In this document: one piece after another, positions 45,898-56,764 of the stretch
Layout of the letters: each line of letters begins with the position of its first letter
Position numbering within the stretch: the stretch's first letter is position 1
Assembly: GCA_026027325.1 (NCBI GenBank)
Contig: JAMSLZ010000008.1
Coordinates: 372,001-436,000 of the forward strand
Direction: 5' to 3'
DNA length: 64,000 bases
From: Actinomucor elegans
Lineage: Eukaryota > Mucoromycota > Mucoromycetes > Mucorales > Mucoraceae
Notes under the pieces: generated by a model
The model's input: only the letters and a program-made list of their open reading frames with translations
Told to the model about the DNA's origin: nothing
Database searches by the model: none
Position numbers and translations under genes: made by a program

Positions 45898-47929
45898 CTT
45901 TTCAATTAATAAAGCATATATGTGAAACTTTTCATTAATAAACTTTAGTCTTCATCATCACTATTCTTGAACGTATAGTTACAATGCTCAATTTAGGAAT
46001 ATTCATCGTAACGTTAAAGTGAAAAAAATAAATTGAAGCATTAAAGACAATGACTGATTTTTTCTTTTCTTGTATTATTAATGAAAATCTTATATTATCA
46101 TAGACTCTTTCGCAGGATACATATAGTAACTATGAAAGAAAATATTATTTACTACTATAGGTTTATAAAATAAATAAATAAAAAACTATATTATTGGGGT
46201 TATCTAAAGTCTCTCTACTTCCATGCTTTCTTTTAAAACTTTATACACTAAAAGAACACTTTTAGTTCTATATATTTCCCAAAAATCAGTGCTTGGTATA
46301 GTCATGTTTTTGATGCTGATAAAGTCGAAGATTTAAATTTTTTTTTTTTTGTCAAAGTAGCCATGCATAATGCTGATATTTTATAATAGAACTGATTGCA
46401 GGGATGATCCGATCATAATTGAACAGTAATAGGCTAGTAATATGAAAGGAAGTGTAGTTGTTTTCAACTGTCAATAAAGAGTGGTTAATTAAGAGAATAG
46501 AAGGGTTATAGAGTTGGTTGAATGAACTGATAATTTCAGTTTGAATAAGTTGATCTTTATCAAAATTCAAGTTAGAAATAATTTCAGTTATGCAAAAGAG
46601 TCTCCCTTATTTATTGTTCTTTTTGATTTTTGATTTTGTAGTTAATGTTTGAGGTATCATGGGGGGAATGTTTTGCCCTTTACCACACATGGTGGTGTTG
46701 TAGACTTTTTTCAATCTCAGAATTGCTGTTGTATTATCCAATGAAGTTAATGCTCCATACAAAGCTATTGCTATTGCTAACTACCAATATGCTTTATGAG
46801 AGATACTCGATTCAGCAGCTCATTATAAACAGGTTTATTTCATGTGGTTTAATGATGAGATCTCTTTGAGCTTTATCTAAAGGTGCTCAGATAAGTTCTA
46901 AAATTCATTCGATAGGTGGATTTAATCAATGATATATTCACTTCGAACATATGAAACATAATCGAAACACAAGATACATTTGACCAAATTTAATTGTATT
47001 TAGATATTTGGGCAATAATTGTTCATTAACCACGGTAGTAAGTATGCTATATATTTGAAGATACAATATGTGAAAGAGCCAACAGTAAAAGATGAAACAG
47101 CTGAGCTTATCCAAAATTCTAGGTGGATGTGCGGTTGTCCAATATGATACCAGATATGTAATCAGGTAATAAGCAGAGCCCTAGAGTCTATAGTTCAGGT
47201 GATTTTCCTGGTCTATATATAAATAGAACGACTGCGAAACCGCTTGGCTAAGAAATGAAGGCACAACTTTTGTTTAATTAAACAGAGTATTTTGAATAGT
47301 ACTTACAATGGCGTTAGGCCTTAATAACCCAAGTTTCCCTTTGAAATTTAGAGTCTATGTTTCATAGAGGTCTTTCAAATCTAAGTAAAATGGTTTACCC
47401 AAGATAACAATCAACAAACCTGTTTAAAGGACTAATCAAGTGCAAGGAAGTTAAAACGTAGTTATTCATCAAAACCATTTAATCAAAAACGTATCTAGGC
47501 AATATAATGTCACTGCGAATATGAAACACACTAGCCACACTTTTCTCGCACTATTATCGCTTGGCTGAGTTGATTATGCACTGCATTTGTTTGACGCGTA
47601 TATTACATTTCGGCGATGTTTCTCGAAACAGTAAAGCAAGACGCTTATTAAACGACATTATGATCTTATATAACAACAATGATAAAAATCTACGCAGTTC
47701 AGTTCGATCCAAGCAAGTTGCAAGCATTACAGGACAGTGATATGAACATATTAATTGATCTTTGTAGTTTCTATCTTTTGATAGTACGGTCCGTGCACTC
47801 CACAAGGCAAAATGCTCGGGTATCAAACTCTTTTAGAAATAAATTCCGGGTTACTTACTGCCTGCTAGGTATAAATAAAATATATGTTTTCCCAGCAATT
47901 CCTCTTTCTTTTCTCTATTATTTCAAACA
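45898..47929. other. 2-kb AT-rich spacer, no gene found
   Basis: Several AATAAA signals follow the PRP6 stop (45908, 45936). ORFs at 46352-46570 (minus) and 46645-46869 (plus) have no recognised domain. The right end holds a TATA box for the next gene. No RNA gene recognised. Confidence 0.5.
47870..47877 (+). promoter_or_regulatory. TATA box of the octapeptide-repeat gene
   Basis: TATAAATA lies 60 bases before the start codon at 47930, followed by a C/T-rich leader. Supports the plus strand as the sense strand of the repeat-bearing gene. Confidence 0.55.
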
Positions 47930-49154
47930 ATGGAGCAAATACAGCATAGTTTATCGCGTTTAGCACTAGCCAAAGCCATCAAGACACCTGGAGCTGAAGA
48001 ACAAGAAGCAGAACCGTGGAATAAAAGCATCATTTTCAATCAACCGTTTATCAAGGAATTGCAACAGTACTCAAGATATCAATTGGCTCACCCTCAAAAG
48101 AAAAATAAACGCCATCCTCAAGCAAACCCTCTACCGAATCCTCAAGCAAACCCTCTACAGAATCCTCAAGCAAACCCTCTACAGAATCCTCAAGCAAACC
48201 CTCTACAGAATCCTCAAGCAAAGCGTAGCCATTATCGACAGCCATCAGGCTCTCTTATGACAGGTAAATTGGTCTTTTCTAAGCAATTGCTACAGTTATT
48301 TACGTGTTCAAATAGTTGAAAAGGTTGCCAAATCAAACAATAAGCCGACAGTAAAACGCACATGTTTACCCAGTGATTCTGAAGCAGAAGACCAAGGAAT
48401 GGAAGAAGAGGAAGATGATTCTGAAGATGATCTAGACGCTCTTAAAGGTGACTAATATATAGCGTGATAAGTGAAAATAAGTTGGCTAATTTTACTGTTA
48501 TTAATAGTCAAACGTCAACTATACCAAGAGGAAAAAAGACCTGCGTCTAGAAGTCTCGGTTTGAATCAGTCTCGACCAAAAAGTGCTGAATCAGCAAGAG
48601 ATGAAGGTAGTACCAGCAGTCCTTCAAGAGATTCAACCTCAAGCATTGCACCATTGACAGAAGGAGAGGAAGAAGCACCATACCACAACACTATTACTAA
48701 AGCCAATCTGCATAATTTGAAACCATCAAGCCCTGAAGAATACAATTATCGTCAGAAACCAATGATGAGATCACCATCTACAGATATGCATTTGACCAAT
48801 TCGCTGCAATATCAGCTACAATTTCAACAGCAACTACAATACCAGCAGCAATTGCAATATCAACAATATCAGCAGCAACAGCAATATCTTCTATCTCAAA
48901 ATCAGTATTTATCTTTTCAACCATACATTGGCATAGATAGTAATATTACTACTGCTGCTTCAATGAAAAAACCTTCTATTCCAGCAAATCACGCCAAGAA
49001 AAAGCCCGGAAAAAATCATACCGTGAACAAGAACTATAATAGTACAGATAAAAGACGAAGAGCAGAAATGATGCGCATTTCGAATTCAGCTACAGCGGAA
49101 CAGTATAATCCTCATGTACAGCGTTTCCAGAAAGTAAAATCGCACCAGGTGTGA
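47930..49154 (+). CDS. unrecognised low-complexity protein with NPQANPLQ octapeptide repeats
   Basis: Three exons: 47930-48263, 48316-48447 and 48508-49154, in phase with GT/AG introns, giving 370 residues. The N-terminus MEQIQHSLSRLALAKAIKTPG looks helical and may be the conserved core. Residues 62-95 are four and a half copies of an octapeptide NPQANPLQ (first copy ends LP). Exon 2 is acidic (DSEAEDQGMEEEEDDSEDD). Exon 3 is Ser-rich, then Gln/Tyr-rich (LQYQQQLQYQQ-type runs at about residues 255-285), and ends with a basic region KKKPGKNHTVNK and NPHVQRFQKVKSHQV. No signal peptide, membrane segment or known domain. Composition suggests an intrinsically disordered, perhaps nuclear or RNA-associated protein, but that is a guess. 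The TATA box, introns and codon-phase agreement support a real gene. Confidence 0.7.
48114..48222 (+). repeat. 24-bp coding tandem repeat, about 4.5 copies
   Basis: Units start at 48114, 48138, 48162 and 48186, with a partial copy from 48210. Copies two to four are identical (ATCCTCAAGCAAACCCTCTA plus CAGA); copy one differs by one base. The near identity means recent expansion. The array is open on both strands (minus strand reads LLEDSVEG repeats). Confidence 0.92.
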
Positions 49155-49559
49155 ATTGATGTTGCACTGGCCCAAGAATAGACGTCGCAAATTCTAAAAA
49201 TAAAGATCACCGTGGTGAAATCCACATATGAAATTCTGCATGTATATATTATTAAAAAAAAAGGGATCATTTAACCACCTGTCAATTTCATCATCCGAGG
49301 TTTGAATCACCGCTTAAATCAGTTTACCAAGAATGCAAGAGACATGTATATATGAAACCTTTTGGAATGCTAATACTAAGAGATCATTTCTTTTGAAAAC
49401 ATAAATACAAGAGATACAAACTGGTTAGACAATGATTTTACTTAATTTGAAATAAAAAGTTAGCCAAGTTCTAATCGACTTTACCTGCTTTTCATAACCA
49501 ATTTTTATCACTGTGTAATATAAAATGTAGCATGGCTTGATCAAAGAAAGGTTTACCTG

Positions 49560-50060
49560 TAGTGATTAGAGTACCCGAGATATGAGCACAGACAACTACC
49601 ATTTTTGGTGCGATTTCTGCTGCAGGCTTAATTAAGTGCAGACTGAGACTTCTTCAATCTCCATCCAATAAAAAAGATAGTGAGATGACGTTGGGCGTGC
49701 AAGAAAAAGGACGCTGACAAGACATTATGCTAGTTTTCTGAATGCTGCAATGGGTGAACTGGACCAGTATCCGCTTATAAAGGATTATTATCTAGTCGTG
49801 GATAGCGCTCCAAGTATATCACAATCTAAAATTATAGCTGTATTTATTTGCCTTCATATTTTCCTGAGTTCAATCCAATTGAATGTTTCTAATCAGTTGT
49901 TAAGAGTAAAGTAAAATGCAACAAGTTCTTGGGAAAGAGAAGCATCGATGACGAGAATTAGGGAAGCTTCTAACAGCTTAAATCTGAGTAACTTCAAAGA
50001 TTTTGTTTGGCATCCTCACAAATATTCAGACAAATGTCACAACAGAGAGTAGCTTCAGCG
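49560..50060 (+). pseudogene. decayed Tc1/mariner-like transposase, C-terminal half
   Basis: Reading across several frames and stops, the plus strand shows in order: FLGAISAAGLIKCRLR near 49603, HYASFLNAAMGELDQYP near 49722, YYLVVDSAPS near 49793 (the second catalytic Asp of the DDE/D triad), YFPEFNPIECF near 49857 (the NPIE box with the third acidic residue), VVKSKVK, and FVWHPHKYSDKC near 50010. These match the DDE domain order of Tc1/mariner transposases. At least four in-frame stops and two frameshifts make it inactive. No terminal inverted repeats or TA target duplications were identified with certainty. Confidence 0.75.
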
Positions 50061-50820
50061 CACTTCTTCGAAAGATACTATTCTCATTTAAAAAAAATGG
50101 CATAAGAGGAACTTAACAGATACATGAATACATTGAAGATATTTTGAAGACACTTAAAAAACTATTTTTGCGTCTAAAAACAGTGTCAGCCTTCTTCATT
50201 AAAGATAGCTTAAGCCTCATTATTACCATTTTTCTCCTCTCATGCTTCTCTTTCATTCTTATCTTTTAGTCTCATTTATTAGATGATATTTGCAAACTGG
50301 AAGGAAAGTGTCATGTTAGTAGTAATTATATGCTAAATCAGGATGTAGAAGTTACTATCCGCGATGTACCAGAGTTTTATCTTAACATTGTAGACCCAAT
50401 CATTATTATGTTAGTCTATACTACTATGAGATTTAATTCAGTTTGTATTGGGTGTCGGCAATTTACAAATAATAGTTGTTGCAGATGCCCGCCCTGAGAC
50501 TCATTGCAATATTTCGATATTTTACGGGTATGGATAAATCAATTAAACTCTACACCAATTTTTCTTTTGATATAAAAAACATGTGTTTGAATAGTTTGTG
50601 CATAACTAAATTGTGCATCTAGTGGAATAGATATTAAATAGTATTTTCTTTGATTGATCGGATTATTAGAATAAAAATCAGTTTCTTGCACTGCCTAAAA
50701 AGTGCATTTTCTAGCTTGCATAGTTTATATTGAAACAAATGTATCCGTAGATCCTTAAACCCTCTATATCTACACTTATTGATTATGTATTATGTCTCAA
50801 AAATGTTCTGCACTTTTTGC

Positions 50821-50877
50821 AAAAAAAAAAAAAAAAAATTGAAAATCTAGATCTAGGGAATTTTTTTTTTTTTTTTT
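50821..50877. repeat. inverted A18/T17 tracts
   Basis: Eighteen A at 50821-50838 face seventeen T at 50861-50877, separated by TTGAAAATCTAGATCTAGGG and AA. Possible snap-back structure or end of an inserted element. Confidence 0.8.
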
Positions 50878-51400
50878 CGTGATTGGACACATCTCAACAT
50901 TTCTTGATCGATTTCAGTTTAATGTCGCATTTGGTGGACATTACCTATTCAAAACAAATTATTGTGTCTATTAAACACATTACTGGATATTAGTATAGTC
51001 CTTAAAACTCACTAGTGATGTGATGTAAATCTTACGCATTTCAAATAATAATCTATAGATCTCTCGGCCAAACCCGATCAAATGTCGCATGAGATTGGTA
51101 TTCTACGTTCAGATTAAGCTGCTACATATGTTAGAATATGCGTTTAACAGTAATGCAATTGATATATTATATTTCTTGATGACTAGTAGTGAGTTATGTA
51201 GACATTTTATTTTTGCTTAGCGGACGATATCATCAGCAAATCGAGAGCCGACGAATAGTATTAAAACACAATTATTCTATTGGATGGATGCCCCAGCTAC
51301 AAGAGTACAGGCAGCTCGGATATAGTAACAAAGAAGCATATGCAATTTATATTTGTCCCAATTCATTGTTGTGTTATTTATATACTATTTTGCTTTTACG

Positions 51401-53357
51401 ATGACTATAGATGAACCACCGCCACTAAAGAATCCCAATACTTTCGATAATAATCAAACTATGGAGAAACTAATTAGACCTTTAAAAACAAAACCTTCCC
51501 GGTGGCACACGAAAGGTATTGTAAAACTAGATGATTCCTTGTATTTATATGACTAAAAGGTTCAATAGAATTTTACTTTTACTATGTTTGTTTTTGCATT
51601 GTCGTACCTTACATGTTCTATGTCACATATAATCTGAGCAAAAGTAAGATGTAATTGAGTTAAAATGAACAAAAGGAATGCAAACTCTTTTTTTTTGTTA
51701 GAATCACATCCTAATTACCCGAAGTACGCGTCTTTATTATCAGAAGGCTGGATACTGGGCCGCCAAGTGGTAATAAAAGGTGATATGGTTTTTATGCTGG
51801 AGGTATTCACGTTTGATTATGTTATAGGACAATAGTGACGCGCAATACGGTCAGTTTCGAGACAATATACCCAAACTACTGCCTCTCGTCTTAGTGCACC
51901 TTGCAGTGAACAAAGCCAATCGTCGCTTTCAATGGCTGTCATCTAACCTTTACTTTTCTCTATTGACATCAATTATCATTATATTCCTCTTCCATGGCTC
52001 CAGTACACTTAAAATCTGGGCATTGATTAGCGCCAGTTTCTTTATTGGTCGTACGTTCAAAGGGTCCAAATGGAATCCTATCTTGACTTGGACCTTCAAC
52101 TTGTTCGTGCTGTTTGTAAACGAGTATTATGATGGATATAGATTTAGTCGCATGTTTGGTGACGGATGGCAATGGTTGGATGATTTAGAAGGGTTCCAAG
52201 CGCGCTGGCACATTCTGTTCAACTTTGCTATGTTGCGTTTGGTTTCGTTCAATATGGATTACTACTGGGCTTGTCGGTCAACAAAGGAAGCACTGAAGGA
52301 CCATCCTGAACGCGAAGCGCCTCGACAGGACAAAGATCGTATCAACAACCCTTTAATGCATAGCGAGTACAATTATTTAAACTTTTTGGCTTACGTGTTG
52401 TATACGCCTCTTTTGTTATGTGGGCCTATTATCACGTACAATGACTTTATCTCTCAGGTAAGATCACTATTGTCTTGTAAAGCATAACTTTTTTCCTTAC
52501 AGAATACTTTTGTCGTTGTATAGTTTCAATTCCCTTCGCGTAATTTGTCTAAACGTTATGTGTGGACATATGCCCTTCGTCTAGTGATTGTTGTTTTAGT
52601 CATGGAATTCACACTTCATTTCTTATACGTAGTGGCTATCAGCAAATCCAAAGCCTGGGATGGTGCTTCACCTTTGGAATTAAGCATGATTGGCTACTTT
52701 AATCTCGTCATTATCTGGATGAAATTGTTGATCCCCTGGCGCTTCTTTCGCCTATGGTCTTTGGCAGATGGTATCTGGGTCGAGGAAAACATGGTACGTT
52801 GTATGAGCAATAATTTCTCGGCGCAACGGTTCTGGAAGAGTTGGCATCGTACATTTAATCGTTGGACAATTCGGTACATCTACATTCCTTTGGGCGGATC
52901 AAAATACATGGCTTATAATATCTGGCTTGTATTTACGTTTGTCGCGCTTTGGCATGATATCGAGTTGAGACTGTTGGCCTGGGGTTGGTTGATTTGTCTG
53001 TTTTTGCTACCTGAAATTATAGCCTCTAGCTTATTTAGTGAAAAAAAGGTAGATAACATAACGATTTACTTGAAAAAGAGGACTGACTGTTTCAATTAGT
53101 TTGGTGATAAGCCTTACTATCGCTTTGTTTGCGGTCTAGGAGCTGTAGGTAATATTCTGATGATGATGATTGCAAATCTTGTAGGATTTGCAGTGGGTTT
53201 GGACGGTGTCAAGGAAATGCTGGTAAAGATCTTTGGTACAGCGCATGGACTTTCGTTCTTGGGATCTGTTACTGTTTGTTTGTTTATTGCTGTACAGATC
53301 ATGTTTGAAATTCGTGAATCTGAAAAGAGAAGAGGGGATCCAAAGTGGAAAATGTAA
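51401..53357 (+). CDS. GUP1: Gup1-like membrane-bound O-acyltransferase (MBOAT)
   Basis: Multi-pass ER membrane protein of the MBOAT family; Gup1 remodels GPI-anchor lipids and affects glycerol uptake and membrane order in yeast. Six exons: 51401-51515, 51569-51643, 51702-51769, 51828-52457, 52524-53048 and 53100-53357, giving 556 residues, in phase. Gup-type landmarks: [16 protein letters not shown] near the N-terminus, [45 protein letters not shown], and [25 protein letters not shown] active-site residues lie in [12 protein letters not shown] (His404) and [16 protein letters not shown] (His440, the invariant MBOAT histidine). About ten hydrophobic segments. The acceptor of intron 1 (51568) was chosen over one 8 bases upstream because it restores EFYFYYV. 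The start at 51401 gives a short cytosolic N-terminus. Confidence 0.9.
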
Positions 53358-56213
53358 TAAAAACCATATTAGAAGAAAATTATTAAAGAGTATGTTATAT
53401 CCAATGCGACTTCAATTGCACTTTCGAGGTTTCATGAATGATTTTAATACGAACGTGTCAAAAAGAATCTTTTGAACATGACAAATGTATATAGTTTATT
53501 CGAAACTTCAGCATAGGAGCTTGCGGAGAAGCATTAGACATGAATCGACAAAAAGATTTCCAAAAAGAAAGTAAAATCGGTTCAGTTACCAAAGTATGCT
53601 CTTTGAAAAAAAAAAAAAAAAAGGCTATGGTATTGTGGTATACTTCGACAAAAATCACATAAAGCAAGCATTCCTTCAGTGAGCTATAAAAACAACGAGA
53701 AAGTTTTGGCAGCCGAACACAATACCGAACAATGTAATCAAATCAATGCGATGCTAGATGGCTTAGATTATATATCTTTTTCTATATTGCTAATAAGTAT
53801 GCATCATTTAAACCATAGGCCCACAATATACAAGTCCTATTAACAATATAAAGCATGAGATTGCGTTTGTCGCCTATTGTGTGTTGGTTTTCTAATTCTG
53901 AGATGCATATAAAATTGGTCTTGCACGCTATTAGACGTAGTAGTTCTCGAATGGTTTCAATCAAATGTCGAATCTGATTAGTCGTATATATGTAAAATGG
54001 GATATCTGTCTATAAACTAATTAGTTTTCCTTCGAACAACAATTAGCTATTTATAATCGTTAATTTATAACATATATATATATATATTTTGTAAGGAAGT
54101 TCCCCATACTTCGTTTTTATTTAAGCTCTTTTAGATATTAGAAGCAAGAGAAAAAAAAAGAAGTATAATAAGATTAAAATTAAAGTGAAATTATATGAAC
54201 GAAAGCGGTTTTCATCTTAGATACCTATACCCAGGAGTAACCTTTGTAACGCAATATATCAAGATTCATGTTTGTAAGACAGTCAACAAACTGCATAAGC
54301 GACAAGATATTTTTCACATAAAGAAGCCTTCCTTTTAGCCTTTCTAGTAAGAATATTCTTTGGGCCGCAACGCGTACTATAGCTTCACATTTATCAATTT
54401 GATTTGTTTACAGAGTTACATAATATTTTGCAAAGAACCAATGAATCATAGGTGGCGTAAATTTTTGGTGTATAAAAAGGAAAACATTTAAACATTGTAT
54501 TTTTTGTTCTTCTACAAAGCCCTCTCTCACTCTCTTCAAGACAAGTAAATATAAATGGTTTCTCTCTAAAGTACATAAGACTGCTTAGGCCCGTCAACCT
54601 ATTCAAGCTCATTTCAAATGCTGGACTCCAGGCTCTTTAACCATGTGAATAAGGCTAATATCTAAACTAAGAAGCTACTGCCTCTCGTTCCAAAGCGCTC
54701 GCTATACCATCATTGGTGGGTCTCACTATCAAAATAGAGGTTGGCCAAAGATAAGTCCTGAACTAAAAATATCCTCCCCATCCCAAAGGACAAAGTTTTT
54801 TGCTTTAAAGTTTCCATGTAAATAAAGGCGTTCCGAGTACTAAGTGTTTGCTAAGTGCTGCCCAATATGTCTTATATAATACCACTCTATATACAAAATA
54901 AAGCTATAAATCATTTTACACATCTAAAAACTTGGTTTCTTTGCATAAGCTACTTTATATATTCTTCTTATCAATGAAACGCGACCTTTTTTTTTTTTAC
55001 TCACACATTACATCATCATATAACAAAACTATGTGTCTATATAGATACTTATTACGTTCTTACATAGTACTTTAAGGTCAAAGATTGCTGTTACAATCAG
55101 CTATTATCAAGTTCACCTTATCCAAAACATTTTCTTGTATGCATATATATGTACGTAACTAGTTACCAAATGGCCAAGAACTTAATCTACGGTTGTTTTA
55201 AATGTGCTGTTCAAGTATGTACTGTGGATGTACAGTACAAGAAGACTTGCAAATTTTAGCTAGGCGCAAATTAGGTTCCATTGTCTCAGCGTCAATTCAT
55301 TCTATCTTCACATCACCAACTTTGGAACAAAAGATAAGAATCATAACGAAAACTTCCTCATGCCTTCTAGTGTCGACTGGTGCAAGCCTATTCGAGAAGT
55401 TGGGATGTATATTTCTCTCCTTGCGCCTTCCAACATTGGCAGATACCAGCACACACGGGGCTTTCGTGCTTCTATACTCTTCTTTTTTGAAATGACAATG
55501 AACAGGGTTTTTGCTTTCCATATTAAATACCAAGCGTATATTGTCCTTTCTTAGAATATCTGGTATGAACTGAAGCTCAAGACGGCACAGATGTTTCAGG
55601 AATCTGAGAATCGGCTGCATTTTTATCTCTTACCTTATATTTCCGTTCAGCCATCCTTACTATTTGGATACTGGGAAACATCACTTGTAAAAAGTCATCA
55701 GTGAGATGAATGTGTAAAAAAGATGTGTATAATATATTGTCTTTAGTTGGCGTTGTTACGTTCGTTGGCGGAAATGATTTTTCTTTTGGATGGTTTACTG
55801 CTACAGGAGCAAATACAACGTATGCTAGGGTAGGACTTTAGATAAAATGATGAACAGGTCGAGGGCATCGTTTAACTATGTATTTTGTGTACTTCAATAA
55901 ACTGGAATCAAAACAAGCGTGCAGTATTGTTTCTACTTCTAGATGGATTTCGTGGATCATGGCCTAGTTTATATATCCTATCAGCACACTTCCCAAAGAA
56001 TACTGACCAGGCATAATAGTAATTATTTTTGTTCATATACAAATGACAGAGATAATAGCTAGAATTAAAGAGATGATCTCTGGCAAGTGAAGCTTAGAAT
56101 GGGTGATCATTTGGCTATGGCCATAGCTTCTGAATCCGGTTGATAATGGACTAGATCATTTCTATATATACTTCAATTGCCTGGTTCATTGCCTGGAATA
56201 AGTTAGTCAAAGA
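53358..56213. other. gene-poor spacer
   Basis: AT-rich, with a 17-base A run at about 53605-53622 and many short ORFs. A minus-strand stretch at 55200-55620 has coding-like composition and may belong to the F-box/LRR relic to its right. A minus-strand segment near 54770-54850 faintly recalls a protein-kinase catalytic loop, but too weakly to call. No RNA gene recognised. Confidence 0.45.
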
Positions 56214-56640
56214 TCAATCATGTAATTTGGGACAATTTTTAAATATTGTGACAAAATTCATACCCTGAGGTAGCTTACACTGTATCTTCAGATGCTTAAG
56301 ACGTTTAAAATCAAAAATAAACTTCAGCCCAAGAACAGGGGCATTGCCCGATATACGTAAAAGAGCGTTCTTAGTTATCTTCAGACAAGTAATAACTTCA
56401 CGTAGCTTAGGCAGCAGCTTCAAATATAGTCTACCATCGATATTACTGTTATCTATGTTGATCTTTTATTTATTTATTTTTTATTGTTGGACTTGCATTA
56501 TCCACAGTCAAGTTGATGGTACGCAGGCTAGGTAAACTCTGAATCAAAAGGCCGATATCTGTTATGGCTATTGCTATGAATTCCTATTGGAAGATTCTGC
56601 TCTTGAGAATAAAGAGCTCACTAATACATAAATATCTGGT
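56214..56640 (-). pseudogene. F-box/LRR-like protein relic
   Basis: Minus-strand fragments read DIGLLIQSLPSLRTINLTVDN (in two pieces) and, after stops, LKLLPKLREVITCLKITKNA, FKRLKHLKIQCKLPQG and FKNCPKLHD. The leucine pattern L-x-x-L-x-I with CPKL motifs resembles leucine-rich repeats of fungal F-box proteins. Stops between segments and lack of splice junctions that would join them suggest a pseudogene. Another coding-like segment at 55297-55620 on the same strand may be its continuation. Function not assigned. Confidence 0.4.
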
Positions 56641-56764
56641 CAAACAGTGCATAGGGCCCAACTATTATGAATGAACCAACAAAGCATATTTGATTTTATT
56701 TTAATTTTTGTAATGTATATAAAGATGTTTATGTATAATAAAAACTGAATGGAAAAAAAAACTC

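Larger units (their letters stand above)
49155..51400. other. 2.2-kb spacer with transposase relic and inverted A/T tracts
   Basis: Contains the decayed Tc1/mariner-like transposase at 49560-50060, a pair of 10-bp inverted segments (50697-50706 and 50809-50818) and an A18...T17 inverted pair at 50821-50877. The 14-mer TCAAATGTCGCATG occurs near 51076. No intact gene recognised. Confidence 0.55.

Noticed and set aside
46640..46870. Plus-strand ORF with WG and CF residues recalling Tc1 transposases
   Set aside because: No catalytic motif, and neighbouring frames do not extend the resemblance.
48051..48245. Minus-strand ORF with LLEDSVEG repeats
   Set aside because: Mirror of the 24-bp array; the plus strand has TATA box, in-phase introns and a longer product.
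49295..49315. GGTTTGAATCACC, similar to a tRNA B box
   Set aside because: No A box at the right distance and no cloverleaf could be drawn.
54600..54850. Minus-strand segment reading HGNFKAKNFVLWDG, like a kinase catalytic loop
   Set aside because: No flanking kinase motifs, several stops; match too short to support a pseudogene call.
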